Assembly (NCBI GenBank): GCA_002167215.1
Contig: NHDS01000029.1
Span: 1 to 51,989 of the forward strand
DNA length: 51,989 nucleotides
Source: Pelagibacteraceae bacterium TMED65
Lineage (GTDB): Bacteria; Pseudomonadota; Alphaproteobacteria; TMED127
Reading direction: 5' to 3'
Part shown: positions 1 through 8,926 of the stretch, one piece after another
How positions within the stretch are numbered: the stretch's first letter is position 1
Layout: every line of letters begins with the position of its first letter
The notes under the pieces: generated by a model
What the model saw: only the letters and a program-made list of their open reading frames with translations
What the model was told of the DNA's origin: nothing
Database searches by the model: none
Made by a program: the position numbers and the translations under genes

Positions 1-36
1 AGCTGACCAGTACTAATAGCTCAATCGGCTTGATTT
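1..36 (+). rRNA. rrl: 23S ribosomal RNA, 3' end (partial)
   Basis: The first bases match the conserved end of bacterial 23S rRNA (AGCTGACCAGTACTAATAG, then a CGGCTTGA-like end; E. coli has AGCTAACCGGTACTAATGA...GGCTTAACC). The gene runs into the window on the plus strand and only its last ~36 bases are present; the exact 3' end is estimated from the E. coli alignment. No 5S gene follows. The next gene starts within about 50 bases and runs in the opposite direction. Confidence 0.9.
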
Positions 37-87
37 ATGCACTGAAAAAAATTTTGTAATATCAATAGTGATTTAAAATTTAAAGAT

Positions 88-870
88 CTAATACTCAACT
101 ATAATAAAATAATAGTCTAGAATAATATTTGAAAAAACCTGTTTTCCATCAAGTATATATGTTGCATCTCGTAAACCTTCTTTTCTTTGAGATTTTGTAA
201 TGTTTGAAGCTTTAAATTGATTGTCTCTCAAAAATTCAATTTTTTTTGGTTTTTTTGCGGAAAGAATTATTTTCTTAATATACTCTGACTGAAATATGTT
301 AGAGTTCATATATTCAATAGGAACATTATTTTTGCCTAGTTGTCTATGAACAGGTATATTCGAGTAAGCCCAATTAGATTTATTATAAACTTTTTTTATA
401 ATCATGGTATCTGGCCCTAATAACGTTCTTATAACAAGGTATTTTTTTTTTAGTTTACACAGTTGATTAATAGCTTTTTTTGCATCGTCTAAGTGTAAAA
501 TTACATTATTGCACATAACAAGATCATATTTCATTTTTTTAAATTTACTAAGATTGTAGATGCTTCCTGCATAAAATTTTGCATTTAGGTTTTTCTTCCA
601 AATATTTTTAGCTTCATTAATAAAATCTTTCTGGCTATCTAAACCAGTATAAGAAAATTTATACTTAATTTCTTTTTTTATAGATCTTAAGTAATGTCCA
701 CATCCACACCCTATATCTAAGAGATTGTTGATTTTATTTTTTCTAAATAAATTTTTTATAATTTTAGCAACAGCCTTGCTACTTTCCATTTCCGGCAAAC
801 CACCACTAGCTCTATTTGAAAAAACTTTTAGGTAATCTGGTCTTTTTTTATACTCTGACATTTTTTTCAT
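88..870 (-). CDS. class I SAM-dependent methyltransferase
   Basis: A 260-residue class I (Rossmann) methyltransferase. Motif I is LLDIGCGCG at residues 50-58. The acidic ribose-binding position is in GLDSQ (~77-81), and the motif IV region YDLVMCNNVILHL (~115-127) is typical of small-molecule methyltransferases. The start is the ATG at 870, 3 bases after the stop of the upstream gene. It is the last gene of the long minus-strand operon and ends about 50 bases from the 23S 3' end. The substrate is unknown; its place behind two other methyltransferases and a sugar-modifying operon suggests methylation of a surface glycan. An rRNA-modifying role is possible only from position and has no motif support. 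Confidence 0.8.
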   Translation of the reverse strand: MKKMSEYKKRPDYLKVFSNRASGGLPEMESSKAVAKIIKNLFRKNKINNLLDIGCGCGHYLRSIKKEIKYKFSYTGLDSQKDFINEAKNIWKKNLNAKFYAGSIYNLSKFKKMKYDLVMCNNVILHLDDAKKAINQLCKLKKKYLVIRTLLGPDTMIIKKVYNKSNWAYSNIPVHRQLGKNNVPIEYMNSNIFQSEYIKKIILSAKKPKKIEFLRDNQFKASNITKSQRKEGLRDATYILDGKQVFSNIILDYYFIIVEY

Positions 871-873
871 AAT

Positions 874-1608
874 TTAATCCTTTATTGCTATTATACCGCT
901 AAAATTAAACCACTTAAAGAAAACCTCAATTTTTTTAAAACCAACTTTTTTTAACACATCGATGTTTTCTTTTTCTGACAAAGGCCGCATTACACCTCTC
1001 AGGGATTTAGCTTTATTAATAATGTGAGAATGTGAAAGTCTGTTTTCAATTTTAAAATCATAATATATCTCTGTAAAAATAGATTGACCTAAAATATTGT
1101 TGCTATTTATCTTTTCTACCAAAATAAATGCACCTTGAGAATTAAGAGATCTATAAATATTCTTTATCATTTCCTCTCTATTTCTTTTTTTTAGGAAACA
1201 CATTGTGAAAAGACAAGTTGTAAAGTCATTCTTTTTTAAATTTATTTTTTTACTCAAATCTTTTTTTAAAAATTTAATTTTTGATGATTTGTTCCTTTTT
1301 TTTGCTAGTTGAAGCATTTTACTTTGTAAATCTAAGCCAAATATTTTGATTTTTTTCTTTTTATGTCTCTGAAAAATATTGAAAATAGTCTGTCCTGTTG
1401 AACATCCTATATCATAATAAATTGATCCATCTTTAATAAACCATTCACTTAATCTTGAAACATTCTTTTGTATTTCATCGTAAAATGGAATACTTTTTCT
1501 TACATGTTTATCAAAAACTTTTGAAACATCAGAGTTGAATTGCCAGTCTCCCTCTATAGCTGTTAACTTGTTATCAATTAAAATTTTTTTATTTGAAATA
1601 TTTTTCAT
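874..1608 (-). CDS. CmoA-like class I methyltransferase (carboxy-SAM synthase family homolog)
   Basis: The protein resembles CmoA over its whole length. There is a VFDKHVRKSIPFYDEI block (E. coli CmoA: VFPDMIQRSVPGY), motif I YDIGCSTGQ, then GLDLQSKML, YYDFK, and a C-terminal WFNFSGIIAIK (CmoA: WFQCFNFGSLVALK). CmoA makes carboxy-SAM for tRNA wobble-uridine modification. The Arg that holds the carboxylate in CmoA is not obvious in the matching segment, so this copy may simply use SAM. A TTG at 1626 is an alternative start; the ATG at 1608 gives the more family-like N-terminus and a 20-nt overlap with the upstream gene. It sits between two other methyltransferases in a polysaccharide operon, which favours a glycan or lipid substrate. 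Confidence 0.72.
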   Translation of the reverse strand: MKNISNKKILIDNKLTAIEGDWQFNSDVSKVFDKHVRKSIPFYDEIQKNVSRLSEWFIKDGSIYYDIGCSTGQTIFNIFQRHKKKKIKIFGLDLQSKMLQLAKKRNKSSKIKFLKKDLSKKINLKKNDFTTCLFTMCFLKKRNREEMIKNIYRSLNSQGAFILVEKINSNNILGQSIFTEIYYDFKIENRLSHSHIINKAKSLRGVMRPLSEKENIDVLKKVGFKKIEVFFKWFNFSGIIAIKD

Positions 1609-2332
1609 ATTTTTTTGGAAAGACAATTAAATTGTTATACTGATTATTTTTATTTCTTAACATTTTAGCTTTTTTTACAAGTTTTTTTCCTTTTTTTAAA
1701 ATAAAAACTCCAATTAACATCTCAGACTTTTTAAATGGCAAAAAAGCAGATGTTATGCTTTTAGGTTTATATATGTTTAGGTATATTTTTTCAAAGTTAA
1801 ATCTTGGATTAGAAAGATAATTTAAAAATTCATAAATATTATGAACTATATAGCTGTTTGTTTTTCCAGTGTCATGATAGTAAAAGTAAGATAAGTCTTT
1901 GTCCAAAATGGTATTACCATTAAATTTAATTCTTGCATCGAAAGATATATATTTATTTGAAATTTGATATAATTTGTTAATTACCTTTTTGTAGTTTTGA
2001 AATTGATAAAATAACTGGAATAGCAATATCAAATCAAACTTTTTATTTATAGAAAAAAAATTTGCACATCTAAAGTTTTTACTACCATACTTTTTTTTCG
2101 CATATTTTATTGTGATATTATCAATATCAATTCCAAAATATTTTAAATTCTTTTGGTGCCTCTTTGTCCACTCACAAATAAAGCCAGTGCCACAACCGAT
2201 ATCAAGAATATTTTTAATTTTATTTTTTAAAAAAAATAATACTTTTTTTTCATTTTCGAATGTATCCTTTAATTTTGATCTAGTCTGTAAGAGAAATTTT
2301 AATTTAGATTTATGTAAAAAGTTATCTACCAT
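1589..2332 (-). CDS. class I SAM-dependent methyltransferase
   Basis: A Rossmann methyltransferase of 247 residues from the ATG at 2332. Motif I is ILDIGCGTGF (~residues 41-50), followed by an acidic GIDID and a motif IV-like FDLILLFQLFYQF. The ATG overlaps the asparagine synthase stop (ATGGTAG), indicating translational coupling. A TTG 12 bases upstream is a less likely start. Its C-terminus overlaps the CmoA-like gene. The acceptor cannot be told from the sequence; the context is surface sugar modification. Confidence 0.78.
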   Translation of the reverse strand: MVDNFLHKSKLKFLLQTRSKLKDTFENEKKVLFFLKNKIKNILDIGCGTGFICEWTKRHQKNLKYFGIDIDNITIKYAKKKYGSKNFRCANFFSINKKFDLILLFQLFYQFQNYKKVINKLYQISNKYISFDARIKFNGNTILDKDLSYFYYHDTGKTNSYIVHNIYEFLNYLSNPRFNFEKIYLNIYKPKSITSAFLPFKKSEMLIGVFILKKGKKLVKKAKMLRNKNNQYNNLIVFPKKYEKYFK

Positions 2333-4048
2333 GATTGATACCAAGCTTCAAAACTTAATAAACGCCACAAAGTGTTGCTGTTATCATTTTTAAAACTGTG
2401 TTTTTTTAATAGTTCCAAAACTCCTTCTATATCATAAATTGTTGATATAAAGCTTTTTTTGTTTAAGATTTTTTTATAAATATTTTTTAAATTTCCGCTA
2501 TAAAACGATCTTACATCAGGAGATCTTAAAGCAATTTTTCTAGAAGTTGCAAACTCACTTGAGGTAATTTTATTTAAATACTTTCTGAGTAAATATTTAT
2601 GAATATTATTTTTTATTTTTAAATCAGGGTGCAAATTGTTAGCAAAGTTAATCATTTCACTGTCCAAAAAAGGCGATCTTACCTCTATACCATTAGCCAT
2701 ACTTATTCTATCAATTCTATGAAGCCAAGGGTTTAAATAAGTAAGCTGGTCCATTTCAAGGCACTTGTTAATAGAATATTTTGATTTAATAGAATTGAAT
2801 ATTTTAATTCTTTCAGAAAGATCTAATGAAAAGTTTCTACATATTTTTTTTAATCTTTGGATAGACAAATAATTTAAAGCTAAAATAATTATTTCTGGGT
2901 TTTTTAGTTTATCAAATCTTTTTGCAACACTTTTATATCTCTGATAACCGCCAAATATTTCATCACCTCCATCTCCCGTTATAATTGTTTTAATATTTTT
3001 ACTTTTTGCAAAACTGCACATTTTTAAAAAAACATGAGAGTTAGCATCATGAAAAGGCTCATCAGCTATTTTGGACAGATTAATTAAATCTTTATAGTCG
3101 ATTGACTCATTGATATTAATTTTTGAAATATTCAGATTAAATTTTTTTTTCAAATAATCGATATTCTTATCCTCAGAAAGCTCTGTATCTTTTGGAAAAA
3201 CGGCATTTAGAGATACGAATTTTCTCTTTAAGTTTGCAGCAATTATGGATGAGTCAATCCCACCACTTTGGAATACACCTAGTCTTGTGTCTGTTCTGGA
3301 CCATTGCTTAATAATTCTTTCTAAAATATCTTCGAATTTTTCTAAAGCATATTGCTCTTTATCAATATTTTCGAATTTATTAACTGGATCCCAATATTTT
3401 CTTTTTGTTTTTTTAAAATTTTTGAGATTGATTTCCATAATTGTGGAAATGGGAAATTCTCTCACATTTTTAATAAGCTTGTCTTCCCCTGCGATATATC
3501 CAAACACGATGTATTCATTGATTAAGTCCTTTCTAATTTCAAACTTTGTTAAATTCATTTTTATAAGAGGCCTAATTTCTGAGCAAAAAGCTAAAAAGTT
3601 TTCATTTTCAAGATAATAAAGAGGTTTAGAGCCGAGAAAATCTCTTGCAACTATTATCAAATTTTTTTTTTTATCTAAAATTATAATTGAAAAAAAACCC
3701 TTTAATTTTTTGATAAAATTTTTACCGTATAACTTATAAAGTTTTAAAATTACCTCAGTGTCAGACTTTGTACTAAAATTTACTTTATTTTTTAATTCAT
3801 CTTTTAGCTCAATAAAATTTGTAATTTCCCCATTAAATATAAGAACAATGCCATTTTCTTTCATTGGCTGTTTTCCGTTATCTTTATCTATAATTTCTAA
3901 CCTAGAATGAGAAATGAATATATTTTCATGAACAAGAGTATTAAAATCGTCGGGGCCTCTATGATTTAAAAAAGATTTAGTTTTTGAAAGCTGCTCTTTA
4001 TTAAAATTAAATTTTTTTTTTTTTTATTAGGCAGAATAATCCACACAT
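2326..4048 (-). pseudogene. asnB: asparagine synthase (glutamine-hydrolysing), frameshifted near the start
   Basis: An AsnB-type amidotransferase. The true N-terminus is at 4048 (MCGLFCLI, with nucleophile Cys2), but a run of 14 A on the coding strand (4012-4025) puts it out of frame and into a stop. With 13 A it reads straight into FNFNKEQLS...LNHRGPDD...FNGEITNF, the glutaminase domain. The remaining open frame (3864 to 2326, 512 residues) keeps the synthase domain with the PP-loop SGGIDSS and GDGGDEIFGG, but lacks Cys2 and the first ~60 residues. The intact length would be ~573 residues, normal for the family. In polysaccharide loci such enzymes amidate uronic acids; that role is an inference. 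The mlaA, mlaC and amidase genes at the far end show no such break. It may be phase-variable, decayed, or a homopolymer sequencing error. Confidence 0.88.
4012..4025. repeat. homopolymer tract, 14 T (poly-A in asnB)
   Basis: An uninterrupted 14-base T run on the plus strand lies eight codons into asnB. One base fewer restores the asnB reading frame, so this tract is where the frame is lost. Confidence 0.95.
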
Positions 4049-4062
4049 AATTTATCTTTTTT

Positions 4063-5232
4063 TTAATCTATTCTAAACTGATCACCACTTACAAGTGGCC
4101 CTTTATACTTATCACTTCTAATTTGTTTACCAATTTCTAGAGACTGAAGTATGCAATCGTCTATGTCAACTTCATATCTATAAGTGCCAGCCCTACCAAT
4201 GGAATAACACCATTTGGGAAACATTTTAAAATATTTTTGTGCTTTTTTTTGTTCGTTTTTAAATGGCACAGGATAAAATCTTCCGTTGTTTGATGGCATT
4301 TCCATACCAATCAAAGTATTTTTTGATTTATGTTGTGTGAACTTTTTATATTCAACTAGCCGAGTGAATTTTTCGGTATTAGGAAAATATATGAAAAATA
4401 CATCTTTAGGAAAAACATATTTTCCTGGCATTACAAATGTATGCAGGTCTCTACCTATAAATTTTAACTTTCCAAATTTATAATTAAATAAAGTATCAGG
4501 GGCAATTGTATTTATTAAAATATCAAACTTAACTTTCTTACCATTAATATTAGCTTCTTTTTTTTTTAGGTTAATAGATTTAAGAACTGATTTAAACTTT
4601 ACATTTACATTTTTTATTTTTAAGATGTTATCAAAATATGAATTATAGCCATCTTTTTCAGTTGGATACATGGATATTCTATCATCATATGCAGCTTCCT
4701 TGCCTTTCTTTATAGTGTATCCCTTGGGTGACCATTTAAAGCTATCAATTTCTTTACATGACGAAACTTGCCACATTTTTTTATTGTAATCATTTATTGT
4801 TTTATTAAATAAAGTTTTACCAACCGATCTAACCCAAAATTCTTCAAGGTTTTTTGATTTTTCAACATTTTTAGTAGATTTAATTTCTGATTTAATTTTC
4901 TTTTTATCTGGCATCTTTTCAATATCTTTTGTGTTTAAAGGATAATTATAAAAGTTATCATCCTGTTTAATATAACTAATAAACTTATGGTAATTTACAT
5001 TTCTTAACTTTAAAAATTTTTTTAAATAATCATAAGCCTCAACTTTGGTTGTTAAAAAGTGCCTAGGACCAAAAGTAAAAGGGTGACCACCATTAAAATG
5101 AGTCCTTACCCCAGCACCTAAACTAGTTCCTTTTTCTATAATTACTATTTTTGTTCCTGGAATATTCGAAATAATTTCAGCTGATGAACAGCCCGCAAAA
5201 CCACCTCCAATAATTAATACTTTTTTCATCAA
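4063..5232 (-). CDS. UDP-galactopyranose-mutase-like FAD protein
   Basis: An FAD-binding Rossmann motif, VLIIGGGFAG, opens the protein, followed by an acidic strand end (VVIIEKG) and a GPRHFLTT segment. The segments FYNYPLNT and SVGKTLFNKTINDYNKKMW match the layout of UDP-galactopyranose mutase (Glf), where similar blocks bind substrate and flavin. At 389 residues the length fits Glf (~370-390). Glf converts UDP-galactopyranose to the furanose form. The divergence is large enough that another sugar or a related amine-oxidase-type reaction is possible. It lies 14 bases upstream of asnB in the same operon. Confidence 0.72.
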   Translation of the reverse strand: MMKKVLIIGGGFAGCSSAEIISNIPGTKIVIIEKGTSLGAGVRTHFNGGHPFTFGPRHFLTTKVEAYDYLKKFLKLRNVNYHKFISYIKQDDNFYNYPLNTKDIEKMPDKKKIKSEIKSTKNVEKSKNLEEFWVRSVGKTLFNKTINDYNKKMWQVSSCKEIDSFKWSPKGYTIKKGKEAAYDDRISMYPTEKDGYNSYFDNILKIKNVNVKFKSVLKSINLKKKEANINGKKVKFDILINTIAPDTLFNYKFGKLKFIGRDLHTFVMPGKYVFPKDVFFIYFPNTEKFTRLVEYKKFTQHKSKNTLIGMEMPSNNGRFYPVPFKNEQKKAQKYFKMFPKWCYSIGRAGTYRYEVDIDDCILQSLEIGKQIRSDKYKGPLVSGDQFRID

Positions 5233-5320
5233 AGACCCATTAAGATTTTTTGTATTATGAGTTTCTTTATAAGTTATTTATGTCTGCATTCCACTAAAGA
5301 AACAATTAAAACATTAATTT

Positions 5321-6142
5321 TTATACTAAATTAATATTAATATTGATAGATTTTCTTTTAAAATTTTTTTCTAAATCGAAAGCACTAAAATCATGCCAGG
5401 ATCTACCATTTTTGATAAATCCGTATAAAGTATTTTCATCAAATTTGGTTTTATAAAAAAGTTCATAATTATTTTTAAATGATATTGTATCCTCTTCAGA
5501 CAAAAGTTTATCTTTTATCCAACCATCAATAAAATTTTCTTTTATATCTTCTTTTTTTTTATAAAAATTTGTCCCTAGCTCGTTAATTTTTTTTTGATCA
5601 CTATTCTTGTAGCCTTCATCTGGAAAATATAACATCCATGACAAAAGTGATTTTGTTGAATCAGCATGAGGTGGAATATAGCAATTATTACTAATTATTG
5701 AAAATTCAAAACTTAGATTTATATTTTGATAAAACTGAGAAGTAATTTTTTTTTTAATTTGTGTGAATAATTTTCTTTTGTATTCTGCATGTCCACCTTT
5801 AATGAAAAAAAAATTTTTTAATTTTTTTCTTTCTTCGATCTTATCTAATTCTTTTTTTATCAAATTGCAAAAAAGGAAAACTATTTTTTTTGAGTTAAGA
5901 TAATTATAAAAGATTTCCCAAGGTTTATTGTTTGATAATACCTTTTCAAAAGTAGGGCACTCATTGTTAAGCGCAGCTTTAAGACCTTTACTCTCTATTT
6001 TGGTCATTTTATCTTCTGCAGGAAATGAGTCCCTTAGTTCATTATAAAATTTTATATCTAAAAAATTTCTTTTTTCGAAAATTGCGAATGGTGATTCAAC
6101 GAAGTAATCAAAGTCTTCCATTGTTTTTGGCAAATTAATCAT
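5321..6142 (-). CDS. 2OG-Fe(II) oxygenase family protein
   Basis: The sequence IPPHADSTKSLLSWMLYFP (~residues 157-175) carries an HxD pair (H159, D161) in the context seen in 2-oxoglutarate/Fe(II) hydroxylases. A distal His is in GRSWHDFSAF (~251), and a basic residue follows near the C-terminus, completing the facial triad plus a 2OG-binding base. The length is 273 residues. It would hydroxylate a small molecule or sugar-linked substrate, which cannot be named. Spaces of ~90 bases separate it from the genes on both sides, wider than elsewhere in this operon. Confidence 0.65.
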   Translation of the reverse strand: MINLPKTMEDFDYFVESPFAIFEKRNFLDIKFYNELRDSFPAEDKMTKIESKGLKAALNNECPTFEKVLSNNKPWEIFYNYLNSKKIVFLFCNLIKKELDKIEERKKLKNFFFIKGGHAEYKRKLFTQIKKKITSQFYQNINLSFEFSIISNNCYIPPHADSTKSLLSWMLYFPDEGYKNSDQKKINELGTNFYKKKEDIKENFIDGWIKDKLLSEEDTISFKNNYELFYKTKFDENTLYGFIKNGRSWHDFSAFDLEKNFKRKSINININLV

Positions 6143-6235
6143 TAGTAAATGCGTTTAATTATAATGAATTCCAAAAATGTTTCAATAGAACATTTTAATA
6201 ATCTTAAAAAGAAATTGAAAAATTATTGAGTATCT

Positions 6236-6868
6236 TTAGCTCTTCATTAAATTTTTTGTATATATTTTTTTCAAGTTTTTTGAATTTTTAAAAACGTAGT
6301 CAACTTTAGTATTCCACTTAAGTGGTAATTTAGATATTAGTTTTTTAGATATTTTTTTTGAAAAATAGTACTTTTTAATATTTTTGGTCCTATTCAATTT
6401 TTTTTTTTTATGTTTATATATTTTTCTAAAATTTTGAAAAAAATAATTTTCTATTGCTTTTCTGCAGTTGAAATGTATATCAGCAAGATTGTCAGTTTTT
6501 TTTATATTGATTTTTTTTTTTATTAATATCGGACCCTCATCAATCTTTTCATTGGAAATTAAGTGAATACTGTAACCAATAGGTTTAAAAAAGATTAATG
6601 ACCAAACTAGGGGATATATACCCCTTGCAAAAGGTAAGTAACCAATATGAAGATTGACAATATTGTTTCCAAGTTTTTTGATGTGGTCTTTTTTAAGTAT
6701 TTTTCCATAACCATAAACTATTACAAGATCATATTTTTTAAGCTTTATCTTTTGATATTCATCAAAAAAAGTCACATCATTTTTTTTTTTTAGGAAATCG
6801 TAAATTGATTTTTTTTTAGTTTTTTTTTTGATATATTTTCCTAAGAGAAGAATTTTCCGTTTTACCAT
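6236..6868 (-). CDS. formyltransferase-like protein (sugar N-formyltransferase)
   Basis: A formyl-transferase fold protein of 210 residues. The catalytic set of the methionyl-tRNA/sugar formyltransferase family is visible: Asn and His in IVNLHIGYLPFARG (N72, H74) and Asp in GYSIHLISNEKIDEGPI (D110). It is much shorter than Fmt (~310) and lacks the Fmt C-terminal domain, as do sugar N-formyltransferases acting on dTDP- or GDP-amino sugars. Its start overlaps by 53 bases the end of a DegT aminotransferase, which could supply the amino sugar. The pairing strongly suggests N-formylation of a surface amino sugar; the exact sugar is unknown. Confidence 0.78.
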   Translation of the reverse strand: MVKRKILLLGKYIKKKTKKKSIYDFLKKKNDVTFFDEYQKIKLKKYDLVIVYGYGKILKKDHIKKLGNNIVNLHIGYLPFARGIYPLVWSLIFFKPIGYSIHLISNEKIDEGPILIKKKINIKKTDNLADIHFNCRKAIENYFFQNFRKIYKHKKKKLNRTKNIKKYYFSKKISKKLISKLPLKWNTKVDYVFKNSKNLKKIYTKNLMKS

Positions 6869-8060
6869 AATGTTTTTCTATTTTAAGAATTGCTTTAACT
6901 ATATCTCTAACTTCTTTTAACCTATAGTTTTCATGCAAATACAAATGGAAGCAATTATTACGTGCCTTCAAAGCATTAACTGTCTTATAATTTTTTTTAA
7001 AATATTTTTTTGCCCACGGCCATGTTGATACCACACAGCCATAATCAACTCCAAGTGGAATACCTTCTGCTTGTAAAGCAGCCGCAAATCTTTGTTTTGA
7101 AATTCCTAAAAGATTTTTATCATAGAAAATTGGTAAAAAAAACGGGGCATATCCATTGTGAAAATTTGTTATTTTACAAGATCTTATTTTTTTCTTTACA
7201 AAAGATTTCATTAAATTTTCGATAAATTTTACCCTCATTTTATTAGTAAGTTTTAATCTCCTTAAGCTCGCCAATCCCATAGCACAAGAGAACTCATCTG
7301 AGTTCCAATTTAAAGCAGGAAATAAAGAAAATTTTGGATCTCTTAAATCAAGATTTCCTTTCCAAGATATCTTTCCTCTATCTGCATAAGCTAATACTTT
7401 TTTAAATAATTTGAAATTTTTTGTAAAAATCATCCCACCAGATGAATTTGCCGCAAGATTTTTTCTATACATTGTTGAAAACGCAGCAATATCTCCAAAG
7501 GAACCCACAAATTTATTATCAATCTTACCTCCAATACATTGACTACAATCTTCTAATAAAAATATTTTATGTTTTTTCGCAAATTTAGATATTTTTTTTA
7601 CATCACTTACTGGTCTGCCACCCACATGGGTTAACTGAATTAATTTAGTTTTTTTTGTAATTTTTTCTCTTATCTTTTTCAAACTCGTATTGTAACTACC
7701 AACCTCGGAGTCAACTAATATCGGATTATGACCTTGTTCAGTTATACAAGAAAAATTACCTGAGCACGTTACAGGCGATATTATTACATCTGAGTTTTTT
7801 GGAATTTCTAGTGCTTTCATCGCAACATATATTGCTCCAGTACCTGTCGCTACTGCATCTGCGTATCCACCACCCATAAAATTTGAAAATTCAGAGCAAA
7901 ATTTTTTCTCCCAAATACCAGAGTATTTTGGGTCTTCTCCTTTTGATTTATAATATGCTATCATTTTTTTTATTTCTAAATTTTCTTTTAAACCAAAAGA
8001 AAATCTTGGAGGCATTTTTCGAGTTCTTGTTTTTTTCCCACCGTTGATAGCTAATCTCAT
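6816..8060 (-). CDS. DegT/DnrJ/EryC1/StrS-family sugar aminotransferase
   Basis: A PLP-dependent aminotransferase of 414 residues. Cofactor-binding landmarks are ATGTGAIYVA (~71-80), FLLEDCSQC with Asp171, and the Schiff-base Lys200 in FSTMYRKNLAANSSGGM. The family transaminates keto-sugar nucleotides. The N-terminal INGGKKTRTR leader is typical of the StrS branch. It overlaps the upstream epimerase by 4 bases and the downstream formyltransferase by 53, so the three genes are probably translated together to make an N-formylated amino sugar. The substrate and position of amination are not readable from sequence. Confidence 0.85.
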   Translation of the reverse strand: MRLAINGGKKTRTRKMPPRFSFGLKENLEIKKMIAYYKSKGEDPKYSGIWEKKFCSEFSNFMGGGYADAVATGTGAIYVAMKALEIPKNSDVIISPVTCSGNFSCITEQGHNPILVDSEVGSYNTSLKKIREKITKKTKLIQLTHVGGRPVSDVKKISKFAKKHKIFLLEDCSQCIGGKIDNKFVGSFGDIAAFSTMYRKNLAANSSGGMIFTKNFKLFKKVLAYADRGKISWKGNLDLRDPKFSLFPALNWNSDEFSCAMGLASLRRLKLTNKMRVKFIENLMKSFVKKKIRSCKITNFHNGYAPFFLPIFYDKNLLGISKQRFAAALQAEGIPLGVDYGCVVSTWPWAKKYFKKNYKTVNALKARNNCFHLYLHENYRLKEVRDIVKAILKIEKHYGKTENSSLRKIYQKKN

Positions 8061-8926
8061 TTTTTATTTTTCAACTTTTCAGTAAAATATTTTCTAATTA
8101 CAATTTTAGTATTTAAATTGTTTTTATAATACTTGTTTAACCTAGTTACATTAATTGTAAATAAGTCATTTTTAAAGTTATAATTAACTTTTGAATTCAT
8201 CTTACCTCTTAAAAATTTAATGATTTTACTTAACTTTAAAGGTTTTTTCGTACCCACATTTATTATTAAAAAATTTGTTTTTATTTTTTTTTTAATTAGT
8301 GAATTTATTAGTTTTACTAATGTATCTATATGATAGATATTATTAAAATAATTATCTTTTCCAAAATAAACAAATTTTTTTTTATATATTATTCTTTCAA
8401 TAAGATCTGAGATAAAATTTGGATGATTATTTTTACCCACAATACCAGGCAGTCTAAGTATAAATTTTTGAAAGGGATATTTTTTTTTATTTAAGGACCT
8501 CAAAAAATTTTCACTTTTATACTTTGATTTAGCGTAATTGGTTAATTTACTATAGTCAATTTTGAAACTTTCTTTGACAGGTTTTGAATTATTTTGATTT
8601 TTATAGACATCTATTGTCGATAAAAATATAAGTTTTTTTCTTATATGAATTTTTTTAATAATACTCTTGATACCTAAAAAATTTATTTTTTTAAAATTTT
8701 CTGGAGGATATCTTTTTTGTGGTGTTATTCCTGCAATATGTATTAATATATCACATTCTATTTTTGGAATTATCCCTTTTCTTAAATCAAATTTTAGAAC
8801 TTTATATTTTTTATAAAAAGATGATTTCTTGTGACTCAAGAGAATAATATTTTTTTTTGATTTAAAACTTAGAATGAGATTTTTAGCTATATAACCATTA
8901 GGTCCAGTTATTACAATTTTCATCAA
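8057..8926 (-). CDS. NAD-dependent epimerase/dehydratase (extended SDR)
   Basis: An extended short-chain dehydrogenase. It begins with the NAD-binding motif TGPNGYIAKN (~7-16) and has the active-site Ser/Thr in STIDVYK and the YxxxK catalytic pair in YAKSKY. At 289 residues it is slightly short for the family (~310-330). It likely epimerises, dehydrates or reduces a nucleotide sugar feeding the next-door aminotransferase, with which it overlaps by 4 bases. Five SDR sugar enzymes occur in this window, and this one is among the most diverged. Confidence 0.82.
   Translation of the reverse strand: MMKIVITGPNGYIAKNLILSFKSKKNIILLSHKKSSFYKKYKVLKFDLRKGIIPKIECDILIHIAGITPQKRYPPENFKKINFLGIKSIIKKIHIRKKLIFLSTIDVYKNQNNSKPVKESFKIDYSKLTNYAKSKYKSENFLRSLNKKKYPFQKFILRLPGIVGKNNHPNFISDLIERIIYKKKFVYFGKDNYFNNIYHIDTLVKLINSLIKKKIKTNFLIINVGTKKPLKLSKIIKFLRGKMNSKVNYNFKNDLFTINVTRLNKYYKNNLNTKIVIRKYFTEKLKNKK

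Noticed and set aside
37..87. 5S rRNA gene behind 23S
   Set aside because: The bases are AT-rich with no 5S-like conserved blocks; also not found elsewhere by eye, though a covariance search was not possible.
2112..2393. Plus-strand open frame of 93 codons
   Set aside because: Lies opposite a methyltransferase and the end of asnB, with no motif; antisense shadow of an AT-rich gene.
6816..6868. Possible frameshift where aminotransferase and formyltransferase overlap by 53 bases
   Set aside because: Both proteins have full catalytic sets and normal lengths; a long overlap without a homopolymer at the join fits ordinary overlapping genes.
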